From: Xiphias gladius
Lineage: Eukaryota > Chordata > Actinopteri > Istiophoriformes > Xiphiidae
Direction of reading: 5' to 3'
Length of the DNA stretch: 64,000 nucleotides
Assembly: GCF_016859285.1 (NCBI RefSeq)
Contig: NC_053422.1
Coordinates: 19,126,001-19,190,000, forward strand
Each line of letters opens with the position of its first letter. Position 1 is the stretch's first letter. Positions 1 to 27,510 of the stretch are shown here, piece by piece. The notes under the pieces were generated by a model, which was given only the letters and a program-made list of their open reading frames with translations, ran no database searches and had not been told where the DNA came from. The translations under genes were made by a program, and so were the position numbers.

Positions 1-365
1 TATAACACATCAAGATACACCTATCATGAAATGCTAAATGATAATTTTGAATTGTAGCTCAGCCTCAGCCAGCCCAATGGAAAAAAATCCAATACTGCAT
101 TGATTGTGCATAACAATTTACGAAAATGTGTCATGACCACAAATTTTTAGGAGACACATAATGTTTTTTTAAATGTAGCGGCTGTTTTTTTTTGTTGTTG
201 TTGTTTTTTACAAATAGGAATACAGTACAGTAAATATGAAACTACTGCCAGCTGCCAGTTGACTCAGCTTAATGAAAAGACTCGAAACAGGAAACTGCAA
301 GCCTGTGTCTGTCTGAAAGTAACAAAATATGCCTACCAGCGCATCCATATATTTGAGAGACCTAC
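1..365. other. mxd3 terminal intron sequence
   Basis: This is non-coding sequence 3' of the last visible mxd3 exon, whose donor lies at 365-364. It is AT-rich with T-runs. The acidic last exon expected for the family was looked for on the minus strand and is not here. Nothing else is recognisable. Confidence 0.6.
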
Positions 366-2140
366 CTCTGTCGGAGTCCGACCTCTCGGAGGACATGGTC
401 GACCCTTGACTATTGTTCCTCATCCTCTCTGTGCCTCTCTGCAGCTGCTCGAGCCGAACCCGCAGCTCTCTCTGCTCCCAGCGCAGGCGGCCCTTCAGCT
501 GCTCTGCACGCTCGTCCTGCTCCTGCAGCTTCTGAAATGCGGAGGGCGAGAATGAGTGAGCTGCAGGCCAAACCTCAGAAACACAGCAAAGTTGGCATAA
601 GCATCTGGAGACCACCGAGCGCGGTCAGCAGGTACACAACAACAGGTCACTGAATCTGGTATAGCTTAGTAGTTGACATTAAAAGTAGAGTAGCACAGGG
701 CAAACAACAATATGAGAGTTAATTTCCCTGTCCCAATGCTGTGCTCTCCACCAAAACTGCTTGTCAGCACAATGCAGGGGTGTTGTTTCTACCTTTATGT
801 GAAGCTGGGCTCGTCTCAGCAAGTTGAGGGTGGTGTTCCTCATCGAGTCAGATGAGAGGGGGACTTGTTTCTTGAGCTGCTCCAGGCAGTGCCTCAGCTG
901 AGCTCTTCTACGAAAACACAACAAGCAGCAGCTGATGCGGGGAATCCATGCACGTGCAGCAGGGTGTTTAAGATTGTGATAAGACTGACCTTGACCCCCA
1001 TGTGATGTTATTCACTGCTAGGACAAAACATTAATTACCTGTTTTTCTCCAGCTCATTGTGAACTGACCTGCCGATACAGGAAGAGACAGATTGTTTAAA
1101 TGTGAAACACGTGACAGTAACTGCTGCTTAGCAATGACACTTAGTGAGGGATTTATGTTTGAAAGGGCGCTCTATCAGAATTGAAAGTGGAACTGTACAA
1201 CCACACCCTCTTGTCAGTTGTTTGTTATGCAATGCATTTACCTGTTGCCACCAGCAGATATCCTCTTGCTCTTCTGTTTGCTCCTCTCATCAGAGTGACC
1301 TGGACTGAGGGGCAGGACTGAAGCATATCCATGTTCGGCCTCTGTACAGGAAAAAACAAAACAAAATAATAATAACAATAATTATGGAAAAAAAAAAAAA
1401 AAAAAAATCACAAATGTGTTAGAAAATAGTCAGAGAAGAAGTCTCTGTGCAGCCTCCAAATTCAATGGCAAAACCATGTTAAATATAAAGATTTCCCATA
1501 ATTAACATTAGTGAACCCCGGTGCAACGAATTTAACATTTGTTACCATCATCAACATCAGGGTTGAAGTGAAATGAGGACAAAGGCCCCCCGCTGCTGTC
1601 ATTAGCATCATCTGCTGGACGGTTTGTTTTTGGTTTTGGCGCCATCATACATCACTTACTCGCTATTATAAAAACGGTTTTAAAGCTTCGCCGACTGAGA
1701 CAGCTAATAACACTGTCTACAGAGCGTAAACAGTGAGTGAAACTCGTAATATCGCTTTTTCCCCCCTGCCTCTCATTCATTCACCGTAATAAGGGCTCGG
1801 CGCTGCTCGGATTCATTTTCAAATTGGACTAGATTGGCGCCTTTGAGTAGAATAAAGCGACCGATATGTAGGTCACTGAGTCAAATGGGGAAGATCGCCC
1901 AACACAACCTTCTAGCAAGGATCTCGATGAAACCTTGGACAACGGCTATGTATCATGCCTCTGTGTTGTATTTTGCACGCATAGTTTCTGTCGCTTCATT
2001 GTGCATTTTGTTGTTTTTACAACAAGCAACTTCCTCCCCTGTAGACTGACAGTTGTCATAAATCGCATACCTCGCTCTCTCCTCTCCAGAAACTCGGCAG
2101 CCCGAAGAAGCACCTGGATGTTGCAAACGTTTCCTTCCAT
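366..2140 (-). CDS. mxd3: MAX dimerization protein 3 (MAD3), 3'-partial gene
   Basis: A bHLH-zipper repressor that pairs with MAX, binds E-boxes and recruits SIN3, opposing MYC in the nucleus. Five coding exons with GT-AG borders join in frame: 2140-2071, 1341-1242, 1068-1039, 907-793 and 531-366, giving 160 residues. Residues 7-23 ([17 protein letters not shown]) are the SIN3-interaction helix. The basic region starts near residue 61 ([14 protein letters not shown]), followed by helix-loop-helix to about 105 and a zipper from 106. The piece ends in SSERSDSDR plus one base of a split codon. The family continues with a short acidic exon, which I cannot find before position 1, so the gene is cut by the window edge. 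ATG 2140 is chosen because [10 protein letters not shown] matches the family N-terminus; an in-frame ATG at 2176 would add 12 unrelated residues. The 30-bp third exon is typical of the family. MXD1 and MXD4 fit less well. Confidence 0.93.
1388..1407. repeat. poly(A) run in mxd3 intron 1
   Basis: This is an uninterrupted A-run of about 20 bases (a T-run on the mxd3 sense strand), about 45 bases upstream of the exon 2 acceptor at 1342. It forms part of the distal pyrimidine-rich sequence of that intron. It is a simple repeat, probably length-variable. Confidence 0.8.
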
Positions 2141-3361
2141 TTTCCTTTTTGGATAAAATAAAGCAAACGCGGGCAAACAATCTACTGTGGCTCAAGCGTC
2201 AGTATCCCAGAGGAGATGAAGCTGTGTCTGTGCTATTTCCTCAATCGACAGAGACTCAACACTGACGCTGCCTTCAGGTGCCCCACGTAAGATCGGACAT
2301 TTGAAAGTACAGTCAAGATACAGTCGATCCGGCGGGCGCCAGGTTTTCCGAGTACAATGTCAATACTGGCCACCTAAAGTATTGGCGGAGTACTATTATG
2401 GATCATATATTTCAACAACTGTTGTTAGAAAAAGTGTGACAATTACCACTACGGTTTAGACAACTCGGGTGCATATTTTAAGAGCCTACTCTTTGTGTAA
2501 AATGGCAAATATATAACAATGTTGAAGTATTAAATTAACCATTTTTACTTACCATGTTGTCATAAACACTATCGAAGTAAATATTAACATTAAGTTTTGA
2601 TGACATTTCCGAAAGCATTTGAATGCATCGCGAGAGGCAGTGTAACGTCATTGTCAAGCCCCCATCCCCTCCCCTCCCACGGCGCCTTTATTTTTAAACA
2701 TTTGTTATATTGGTCAACAACGAAATTGACTCGATCGCATGCATATTTGCCTCTATGAAATCAAAAAATAAAACCACACAGTATAATAGCTAGGTGTCTA
2801 GGAGCTAGTCTTACAAAGTCGCATTGTTGTGTGTTATTGTTATACTTAAATATGTTTTATCTTACTCTGCCCCTCTACAGATGTCTGAAAAAAACGTACA
2901 TTTTCACCTCAACTCCAGCCTACATCCATCTAATTTTCTTTGTATAAAATAATTTTTTAGATAATAAAATACAGAAAGCATTATTACATACGTTTTCGTC
3001 TATTTTAAATGATATGCTTAATAAATATGCTCATATGCTGAAGCAATCGTTTGAAAAGCCAGGAGCTTTTCAAACAGCAGAAAGTGGGGAGGAGAGCTTG
3101 CCCTTACTAAATATGGCGGCGTCTGGCTTCACTTCCCGTGTAAGGTTCCATTTGTATTCTCCTTATGGGACTGAAGCCTCTTTGCCATCAATATCTTTAA
3201 CCTATGAACTCCTTAGTGTGCCAGTTCTCCGCCATATTGACTGTTGTCTTGACTGGAGGAGATAGAGAACATTTTGAGGTCCGAGAAGAAACGAAAGTGT
3301 GCTCCTAAAATCATCGAAACTGGTGCAAACTTGGCCAAAGCGTATTATAAACGCTGTCGTA
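2141..3361. promoter_or_regulatory. Divergent mxd3 / fam193b promoter region
   Basis: About 1.2 kb separates the two start codons, which point away from each other, so both promoters must lie here. GC-richer patches occur near 2200-2360 and near 2650-2690 (C-rich, with GGCGCC). An ATATGGCGGCGTC string at 3112-3124 resembles a YY1-type initiator motif on the fam193b side. No TATA box is convincing for either gene. Transcription start sites cannot be placed from sequence alone. Confidence 0.6.
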
Positions 3362-13139
<9,778 letters not shown>

Positions 13140-15129
13140 CTTGGATGAGTGCCAGGAAAAAAAACTTTACACCACAAACTCTTTCAGTAGAGCCCTATTT
13201 GGCCTGAGGCCTTCTCTCGTTCCCTGTTTTCTTCTCTTCATTACTAAGCCAAGGGACCCTGGTTCAAAATCATACTCTCCATTCAGAAGACTGAAACATA
13301 ACTTGTGGCTAATGAGCCATGGGTCATTCTCAAGGCCAACTCTACCCTTTGCTATTATTGCAATGTTCACTAAATGAGAGATGCAAAATGGAAAAAAGTC
13401 TGAATCCACTGCATCCATGTGCTTACGTATGTAGTATGTAAACAATTACCTTACATGAAATAAATGTTTTTATCACAAATCTGAGACATTTTAACGTTGT
13501 TAAACTTCTGATTTCCAGTCAGTTCAATTTGGTGCTCATCATCCATTACATTCTGCATCGCTAGTTTACCACCTGCTACACCAGTCTCTGTAGACACTAT
13601 AGACCATTTGTCTTATACTGTACAGCTGAAAAAAAGGAGCACAAGACAACATTTTGACCTAATTTTAGGGAAAAACACTTCTCTTCTGCAGGGAGCAATA
13701 ATGGCAACAATTGCATTGATTTTACTCGCCAGCAGACTCCAGTGCATCTGGTTATTGTCGACAGTTTTCATTTGGAATATTTTTCTCAAATTTTAATTGT
13801 TATGATCGAATTATTAAGGGATCAGTGATTAAAAAAATGAACTGACAAACACTCGATGACCTACCTGCTACACTGTTATCTTTTGTATGAAATCATAAAA
13901 TTATGTTTAAAAAACAACATGAATGTTTGACAACTTTCAGTACACCAAAAACACTAATATAACCTTGTGGGAAATATCAAACCACTGTGTATAACACTTG
14001 GCTCACAGGATGCATTTTAAATAATATGAATCCAATTAGGTAACCATGCACGTAGAACAGTAAAATCTAAATACTGTCCCCTAGTCCTGTATTGGGCAAG
14101 CTCAATGCGTCTGTTGCTTCAATATCAAGCCTCCCTTGGTGTTAATCTTGAACAATTATCTCTTTTATAGTGATATCCAGTATACACTCTGCCATCTGTA
14201 GAAAAAAAGTCCTTTACCTTGGTTTTCTCACTCTTAAACTGTCATTTTAACCCCTATATCCCAGCAGTGACAGGTACACCAGTGTGCAATGTTCATTTTA
14301 ATGTTGGATCCATCACACCTTGTTTGACACAGTTAATTTTGGTGCTTGTACATACTGAGTGATTATTTTGGGCCCTTTTGAGCCCTTGTCATGCGTTTCT
14401 GGAGGTTGTGTGTGAGAGATATATTTTCAACCCTACTACTCCTTTTTTTTTCTTTTTTTTTTCTTTCTTTCTTCTTTCTCTCTCTCCCCCCTGTACTGTG
14501 ACCGTGGTGGCACCCTCCACCTCAGCTAGCCTATCTGAAGTCCAAGTCTTGACACCTTTGGGACAAGGGCCTCGGGATTTACAACAGTAACCATGTTTTA
14601 GCTGATGGCTTTCATTGAGATGGATGATTTCTTTCCAGAATCTGTGCTGAGATTTTGTTTTCGTACATCTCTGATGCTTTTCAGGTTATATTCAATTAGA
14701 GAAGATTATCTTAATGTTTCGAATGTAGATTTATACTATACCAATAATAGCCAAGTGTATGTTGGCTTGTTTCTTTTTTTTTTAAATTCACTTTTGATAC
14801 TGTGAAAAATCTTTCGTTCAGAAAGATTAAAAACAATACAGTTTTGACAAAAATACAGTGTGGTGTTTGCTTTCTATGTTTATCTTCTTGGTTTAGTTTC
14901 CATGACACTGCATCTGCGCGACCTACTTCCTCCTACACCAGACTGGGTCGAGATTTTTGGACGCAGCTTCTCGAAAGGTTTGACCCTTCCAGCGTTCCGT
15001 ACGGTCTCAGTGCTTCTCGTGTTGTGTAAATATGTGGGTTAGGTGTATTTATTGATCTGTGTGAAGAGTACCTGGTCTGTAACTCCGTGTCTTAAGTTAA
15101 CTGATAACGTTACTGTATTCATAAATAAA
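13140..15129 (+). other. fam193b 3' UTR and fam193b-ddx41 intergenic region
   Basis: This stretch runs from the fam193b stop to the ddx41 start. A canonical AATAAA at 13459-13464 gives a plausible 3' UTR of about 340 bases; further signals could extend it. A T/C-rich tract occupies about 14441-14491. The right end must contain the ddx41 promoter and 5' UTR, but no TATA box is evident. No additional gene is supported. Confidence 0.6.
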
Positions 15130-20976
<5,847 letters not shown>

Positions 20977-21224
20977 GAATTTATCTACAAAGGGAAGATT
21001 CTCCAAAGTTAAATGGAACTGAAAAACATTTCTGGGGAAATTGTACACTTATGTGTAATGTCACTGAACTGAGGAAGTGTATTTTTTTTATCATCAGCTA
21101 CAAATTGTTTGCAAATCTTTTAGATAAAATGATTGGTTCCTTGCACCTTTCTCCCCATTTCTCTCATACTTGTTCTGTATGAGTAGCCTTTGTAACATAC
21201 ATTTTTGATACTCTGATAAATGTA

Positions 21225-21230
21225 AATAAA
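21225..21230 (+). promoter_or_regulatory. ddx41 polyadenylation signal
   Basis: A canonical AATAAA lies about 250 bases after the ddx41 stop codon, followed at about 21245 by a TGTTGTTGATCTTTTT GU/U-rich tract. The combination is a typical vertebrate cleavage and polyadenylation region. It implies a short 3' UTR that ends well before dok3. Confidence 0.75.
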
Positions 21231-21597
21231 ACCACTCTATAATGTATCTGTTGTTGATCTTTTTCTGTTCTTAGAAAAATAGAAAGGTGTGGTACCGGTT
21301 TTGTATGGTGAGGAAGTTGCTAAAACAAGCAGATTAATGCAAAGGGAAGTTTGACTCAACAAACAGCAACACACAACTTATGTATCCTTTCTTTTGCAAT
21401 AGTTAAGTGGCAGATCAGAGATATCTTGACTTGTAGACCTGACAGACATACACAAGTAGATAACAGAATGGAAACTGCTGCTGACGTAAAGGAAACAGTT
21501 ACTCTAGGGACATAGGAAACCTAATTTGAGCCTCTATTAACCACAGGGCGACAACTTTTGCACTACAGTGAAAGATTTACAGACGAAGTGTGCAGGC

Positions 21598-24500
21598 ATG
21601 GATGTCATCTTCAAGGAAGGAATGCTGTACCTTCAGGGAGTCAAGTTTGGAAAGGTAAGTTCTATAGAAATTTCACATTCAGCATATTTGTAAGGAAGAA
21701 CATTGTGGCTCATGTTACTCTCATGTTATTTGTTATTTTTTTATTTAAGTAAGGCAACTAAACAGCTAGCTTTGTTTCTCACGAACTACTCCGTTAGAAT
21801 TAGCAAAGGCTCAGTTCACAAAGTCAACGCATGCAAAAACAGATTAATTACTAAGAATATCACACTATGCAAATGTTTTTTCAAGTGATACACAATGTTA
21901 CATTTTTAAAAAATGTTTAAGTCCAAAACGGTTTTTTAGTATTTCCCTAAAGTCTAAATTTTCTCTTCTCATATGTCTTCACTGTAGATGGCCTAGATTG
22001 AACAAGGTTTTGCCGATTTTCAGAAATAACATTCGAGAACGCTTGGTAGTGTAACCCTCTCTTTTCGAATGCTCTGTAAGATGTTCGAATGTTGGTTGAT
22101 AACTGGAAAACCATTCGTTACTTTGTGAAAGACCTTCCGGCATGGTTTGCATGTTTGTATAACTGTGCCAGCCGACTTATTAATTTACTAACCGTCACTT
22201 TTTCAACCCCCCCCAAAAAAAAAATCAAAAATAGAGAACATGGCGGAAAATTTGGATGGTGCTCTTTAAACCCAGTTCCACAGGGGTTGGCCGGCTGGAG
22301 CTCTACACTGTACTTGACAACAATGCCACTTCCGACCAGAAGAAGGCCATCCGGGTGAAAACACCAGAGAGAAAAGTGGTGCGTCTAAGCGACTGCCTCA
22401 GCGTCACCCCTGCTCCGAAGCAGTCTTGCCCGCAAGGGTGCATGGCCTTCTACTTAAAAACCACACAGTGCACCTACACCTTAGCCTCTACAACAAGCCA
22501 GGACTGGCTAAGTGCCCTCTGTCTCCTAGCCTTCCAGGTATCACACATCTCTCCACTTAACCAGTACAACTTTCCTCTTTTCCTAATATATCAGGGGTAG
22601 TGTCATAATTTGGGAACGGTGAGGATAGACGTCATCCACAATCAGAGATAGATAGCACAATGAGGAAGTTAATACAGTATCTGTGACTTCTGTCATTTCA
22701 CTTCTCTAATTCTTGTGCTTGCACAAGCTATGAACTTTCTTGCATCTTACCACTTTGAAGCCATAAACCAGTGATAAGCGGGTGATTTACACAACGTGTA
22801 ATATTTACCATGCCACTGTGTTTACAGAAGGATCCTGGAGGATCAGACAAAGGGGATCTGGAGAGCGGAAATGGCTTGACCATGGAGGACAATGACCTTT
22901 ACTCATCTTGGAAAACTGGTAAAGGTGGATCAGTCAACAAGCGCTCAGAAATAACAGTTGAGAAAAAATGTTTAGTGAATGTGTGCTAAAGTGATTCTCA
23001 CCATAAAGCAGCGTGATGTGTCAACTGTCTCTCCTACCATGTGTTTAAGTTAAAGTATTTTTTTTTTTTTGAGAACTTTGTTCTTATTTCCATAGTTTCC
23101 TCATCCTTCTAATGAGTAATAATAACACTGTACTCACCAAGTTAATTGCTGCGAACACTTTGCCATTGCTAAGGGACTGTAAAAAAAAAAGGGAGGGGGC
23201 TCAGAAAGGGGGAGAGTATTTTCATTTTTCTAACGGCTGAAGCTAGTTCAGTCTGACTTTTTTGGCAGAGCAGGGGAGGGTCTTTTATTGTTCTCCTAAA
23301 TTCTGTTTCGTACTTGGCTTCTTTGGGATATACAATGGCATGAAAAAGTTTGGGCACCCCTGGTCGAAATTTCTGTTACTGTGAATAGTTAAGTGAGTAG
23401 AAGATGAACTAATCTCAAAACGGCATAAATTAAAAATGAAACATTCTTTTCAACATTTTAACCAAGATTAACTATTGTTGTTTTTTTGTACAATTTTAGA
23501 GTGTAAAAAAAGGAAAGGAGCACCATATCAAAGTTTGGGAACCCCAAGAGATTTGAGCTCTCGGATAACTTTTACCAAGGTCTCAGACCTTAATCAGCTT
23601 GTTAGGACTATGGCTTGTTCACAGTCGCCGTCAGGAAAGGTCAAGTGATGCAATTTCAAAGTTTTATAAATACTCTGACACCTCAAACCTTGTGCCAACA
23701 ATCAGGAGCCATGGGCTCCTCTAAGCAGCTGCCTAACACTCTGAAAATTAAAATAACTGATGCCCACAAAGCAGGAGAAGGCTAGCAGAAGAAGATAGCA
23801 AAGCTTTTTCAGGTAGGCATTTCCTCAGTTTGTAATGTAATTAAGAAATGGCAGTGGTTGTTCCCTGTTCTACTGTGCAGCAGCACCTGCACAAGTCTGA
23901 GTCATCAGTAGAAAACCTTTCCTGCGTCCTCACCACGAAATTCCGCGGCAGAAGTTTGCAAAGAAACATCTAAAAAAGTCGGATGCATTTTGGAAACAAG
24001 TCCCGTGGACTGATGAAGTTAAAATAGAACTTTTTGGCTGCAATGAGCAAAGGTATATTTGGATAAAAACTGTAAAGCACGGGGGTGGATCCATCATGCT
24101 TTGGGCTCGTGTTGCAGCCAGTGGCACAGGGAACATTTCAATGGTAGAGGGAAAAATAGATTCAATGAAATACCAGCAAATTCTGGGAGCAAAAGTCACA
24201 CCGTCTGTAAAAAAAAGATGAAGACGAAAAGAGGACGGCTTCTACAACAGGATAATGATCCTAAACACACCTCAAAATCCAAAATGGACTATCTCAAGAG
24301 GCACAGGCTGAAGGTTTTGCCATGGCCCTCACAGTCCCCCAACCTAGGCACTGTTGAAACCTGTGGATAGACCTCAAAAGAGCAGTGAATGTAAGACGGC
24401 CCAAGAATATCACAGAACTAGAAGACTTTTTCAGGGAAGAAAGGGCAAAAATCCCCCAGACAAGAACTGAAAGACTCTTAGCTGCTAAGAAAGGCATTTA

Positions 24501-26475
24501 CAAGCTGTGATACTAGGGGGGCACCCTGGTATGATCAGGGTGCCCCCCTTGCAAACTTAATTTCGGGGCCTTTTCCTCTTTTATTATTGTGAAACTGTAA
24601 AAGATGGAAATAAAAAAGTAATCTTGCTCAAAAAATATTAAAGAAATGTGTCCTCTTTAATTTCATGCCTTTTGGATTTCAGGTCATCTTTTACTCACTT
24701 AACTATTCACAGTAACAGAAACTTTGACCAGGAGAGCTCAAACTTTTCATGCCACTGTAGGGAATAGTTACATAAATAGTTACATGGAAAACTTTCACTT
24801 TTTGTGCTGTCCCTAAAAAGAAGTCACACGGGGCAAAAAACCCAAGCAGTCAGACAATCAGACATGATTTAGACGAGCCTTCGGGTTATAAAAACATATT
24901 TTTTTCCTCTTATTTGGAAGAGAAAACACAGGCAATGGTAAACTTATTACCCAAACTGTCACATGTAAAATTCACCACAGTTCAAAGACCCCCTTCCTGC
25001 GTCAGCTTTCGACAGTGGCACGCACACAGATTTCTTGTGCCAATAATTTATTCAAACATGAATACCAGAATGTTTTAGCATCAGCAAGCTCTGGCTTATA
25101 CAAATGTATTTCCTCTTATCCCCTGTTTAGATCTGACCCTTCCTCCAAACCAGTACCAGGTGACTGTCCAGAGCACAGAAGCATCCAGGAGGTGCAAGCT
25201 GGCTGGGGAGTATCTGGTCTCCCCAGAAAAAGAAGCTGTGATACTATTGGCCTGTAATACTGGTTACATCATCTATTGCTGGCCATACAGACTTTTGCGC
25301 AAATTTGGACAGGTTGAGGTAAGTACTTGAAATTCCCCCCAAACCGGAAAGGATACAAAAATGAATTCCTACTGCATCAAGTAGTCATGATAAACCTGAA
25401 ATTCAGCTTAAGAGTATTCACATGTCTTTAAAGGAATAGTCAGACATTTTGGAAAATACGCTTTCCGGCCTTGTTTTCCTGTATTTCTCAAAATATCGAA
25501 CTGTTCCTTGAAAATGTGCATTAACGGCTGTGATTACAGGGGGGGTTCAGCATTGAAGCAGGCCGCCGCTGTCAGTCAGGAGAGGGACTGTTCATCTTCC
25601 TGTCCACGTATGGTCCCCAGATCTTCCAGGCTATATTAGAGCAGTGCTCTGTGGAGAGGAGCTCCTCTGTCCAGCCGCTCAGCATCAACAGGAGGTCATT
25701 ATATGACCAGTCTCCCGTTATCCCCCCAACGACAACCAACCAACCGGCTGGTCCTCCTGTCTACCATGCTGCAGATGTTTCTGCTGACACAGAGGACGAG
25801 TCGGCCGACCACTACTCTACTATTGATGACACCTCAGTACTAAATTTAAAACAGCAATCTGTTGTCAAACCATACCTCTCTAACAGCAAGGAGGCCGTGG
25901 GAGAGGAAGGTGAGGATGAGGATGAGGATGAGGCTGAGTATGAGTATGAGTACGAGGATGAGGATGAGCAGTGTCACTCCCTGGAGGCTCTAAATCTGGA
26001 TGGTGACATGGATGACAACCTTTATTACAACTTGAAGAGATCCACTCTTCCTCTGATCAGAGGAGATCAGCTCAATCCTGAGACAGACGATTCAAAGTGC
26101 ATCTATTCCGATGTGAAAATAGCCGATTCTCCCCCGAACCCCCAGCTGCAGCCTTTCTCCGCACCCCTCCCTCAACCTGTGTCCCAGTCTCCTTCCTCGA
26201 CCTTTCCCCAGTCTGATGTATACGCCCTACCGAAGCACAGCTACCAGCGTCAGCTCCCTGTGAATAACTTCACTCAGCCAAGGCTGAATACTCAGGCGCA
26301 GGCAGTGGATGACATGAAGGAGATGGAGGAGGCCACCAGCTCCTCTAACCGTGTCACCCCCACAGAGCCCCCTGGCAGTTTTAAACACAGGCTGGCAGAA
26401 ATCCTTTCTAAGGACTTGGCAAAGTTCCAGCCACCTCTTCCCTCTGGAGCAGGCCTTCCCCCATTTCCTCAGTAG
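21598..26475 (+). CDS. dok3: Docking protein 3 (DOK3), 5 exons
   Basis: A membrane-proximal adaptor that dampens immune-receptor and Ras/ERK signalling in B and myeloid cells by recruiting SHIP1 and GRB2. Exons 21598-21654, 22235-22537, 22828-22918, 25131-25318 and 25540-26475 join in frame to 524 residues. The N-terminal PH domain (about 7-120) includes GMLYLQGVKFGK, TWRKIWMVLF and VVRLSDCLSV. An MEDNDLYSSW linker leads to the IRS-type PTB domain (about 151-250: CWPYRLLRKFG, FSIEAGRRCQSGEG). The tail has candidate phosphotyrosines at SLYDQSP (Y268), DNLYYNL (Y375/Y376) and CIYSDV (Y402), Pro-rich segments, and a conserved C-terminal FKHRLAEILSK. An acidic run at about 334-356 is encoded by a GAGGAT-type repeat. 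The exon 2 acceptor (AG at 22233-22234) has a poor, A-rich tract, but frame and homology require it. DOK3 next to DDX41 matches the human order. Confidence 0.93.
23333..24757 (+). mobile_element. Tc1/mariner DNA transposon, full-length but inactive
   Basis: A 1,425-bp insertion in dok3 intron 3. The ends are inverted repeats of about 80 bases: the left begins CAATGGCATGAAAAAGTTTG, and the reverse complement of the right begins CAGTGGCATGAAAAGTTTG. Both continue into TTTCTGTTACTGTGAATAGT. TA dinucleotides flank it at 23331-23332 and 24758-24759, the target duplication of this superfamily. Inside is a decayed transposase. The two ends agree at most positions despite lost coding capacity. It was probably mobilised in trans, or lies dormant. 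Confidence 0.9.
23711..24510 (+). pseudogene. Tc1-like transposase pseudogene
   Basis: The remnant starts at ATG 23711 and ends at TGA 24508-24510. The N-terminal part shows a helix-turn-helix-like region (KKIAKLFQVGISSVCNVIKKW) but is broken by an in-frame TAG near 23786. The middle is shortened: about 800 bases against roughly 1,020 for the family, with the segment after the DNA-binding region missing. The DDE-domain piece QQDNDPKHTSK and WPSQSP are clear. Just after the VE of the third catalytic position the frame shifts; NLWIDLKRAVN continues in the next frame to the end (LLAAKKGIYKL). It is therefore non-functional. Confidence 0.88.
25427..25490 (+). repeat. Terminal fragment of a teleost non-autonomous repeat (AAAGGAATAGT family)
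   Basis: The sequence TTTAAAGGAATAGTCAGACA followed by TTTTGGAAAATACGC matches the left end of copies at 40909 and (inverted) 42250. It lies in dok3 intron 4. Only the first 60 or so bases are preserved. Confidence 0.6.
25900..25972 (+). repeat. Coding GAGGAT/GAGTAT hexanucleotide repeat in dok3
   Basis: Repeated GAGGATGAGGATGAGGATGAG, then GAGTATGAGTAC units, encode alternating Glu/Asp and Glu/Tyr residues (about 334-356 of the protein). The repeat keeps the frame. It is likely unstable in length between individuals, and the family is not known to need it. Confidence 0.85.
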
Positions 26476-27510
26476 GCTATTAGTAAACAGACAGACTAGA
26501 GGGAGCAATTTGAGCCGCGATAGACTGTCATAACCACATAAATGGTTTCTTTATTTCTTTAAAATCCCCTCCACTGGGGACATTAGGCGTCAAATTTTGG
26601 CCTGCAGATGTTCATATGTTTATCTATGTAGTCTGTTACTTTATTCTGTGGATTTTTATTGGAAAAAGAGGATTCAATAAGTGTTGTTCTTCACTGCTGG
26701 AATGTTAGAAAAGCTGTGCTGCAGAATATTCAATGTGACATCGCCATTGGTGGATAAGCTGAAAGAACAATTAATCATTGGACTATTAAATTATGGGAAA
26801 AAAAATTTTGAAAAAAAAAAAACATGTTTCCTTGTGACAATCAGTGTGTTACACAACATTTTTGGGACATGTTTACACTAGATTTTTTTTTCTTTTCTTC
26901 TATTTTCTTTGTCTTATAGAGAACGAAGATGGATGTCATATCTAAATCAAGAGTTTTGCAGCAATAAGGAAAGACCAAGAACCCAGGTTGTGTTTTGGTG
27001 TGAATATGCTTCAGTCTGCCTCACATAGTAGAAATATTGCAGTGCAATTTAATCGGTATACTGAAATATAGAAAAACAACTTAGTATGCACACTCATTTC
27101 TTAACTATATATTTATTGTAGCAAAACAATCCTCATAAAATCCCCCATGGCTAAACATAAATATGAAAATAATTGTTTATAATTCAGACAAATGTCATTA
27201 ATCAAACTGGAAATGTCATTAGTGATGTTCGGGGCATATAAAGTGCATAAAAAGGCCTGTAGGAGTTCAGCATGGCCTTAGGAAGTAAAAAAATGAAGGT
27301 CTTGGTAGCTTCTCTGTTTTGAGTTTTTCCTATACCTTTTTTTTTTTCATTTGGCAGTGCAACATCTAAGCTATTAATCATCGCAGGAGAATAAATGTAG
27401 GACTATCACATGATCAACACCTCTACAAGCTGTAATTTTTTGGTTCGCCCAGTACTTCCTCTACCAGACCCTGCGGTGTAAACAGTCAGAAGTCAGTGGT
27501 AAATGTCCTG
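26476..27510. other. dok3-atoh1 convergent intergenic region (3' UTRs)
   Basis: The dok3 and atoh1 stop codons face each other across about 1.0 kb, so both 3' UTRs lie here. The sequence is AT-rich, with A- and T-runs at 26801-26822, 26883-26890 and 27338-27348. No repeat or RNA gene is recognised. In mammals the Atoh1 autoregulatory enhancer lies 3' of the gene. Here that would fall in this gap or within dok3; no clear match to the Atoh1 E-box was spotted by eye. Confidence 0.6.

Noticed and set aside
1..365. Last exon of mxd3
   Set aside because: No acidic EELEVDVE-like coding segment with an acceptor is found on the minus strand, so the exon must lie outside the window.
366..2140. Assignment as mxd1 or mxd4
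   Set aside because: The N-terminus, zipper region and SSERSDSD end fit MXD3 better, and the neighbours match the 5q35 block containing MXD3.
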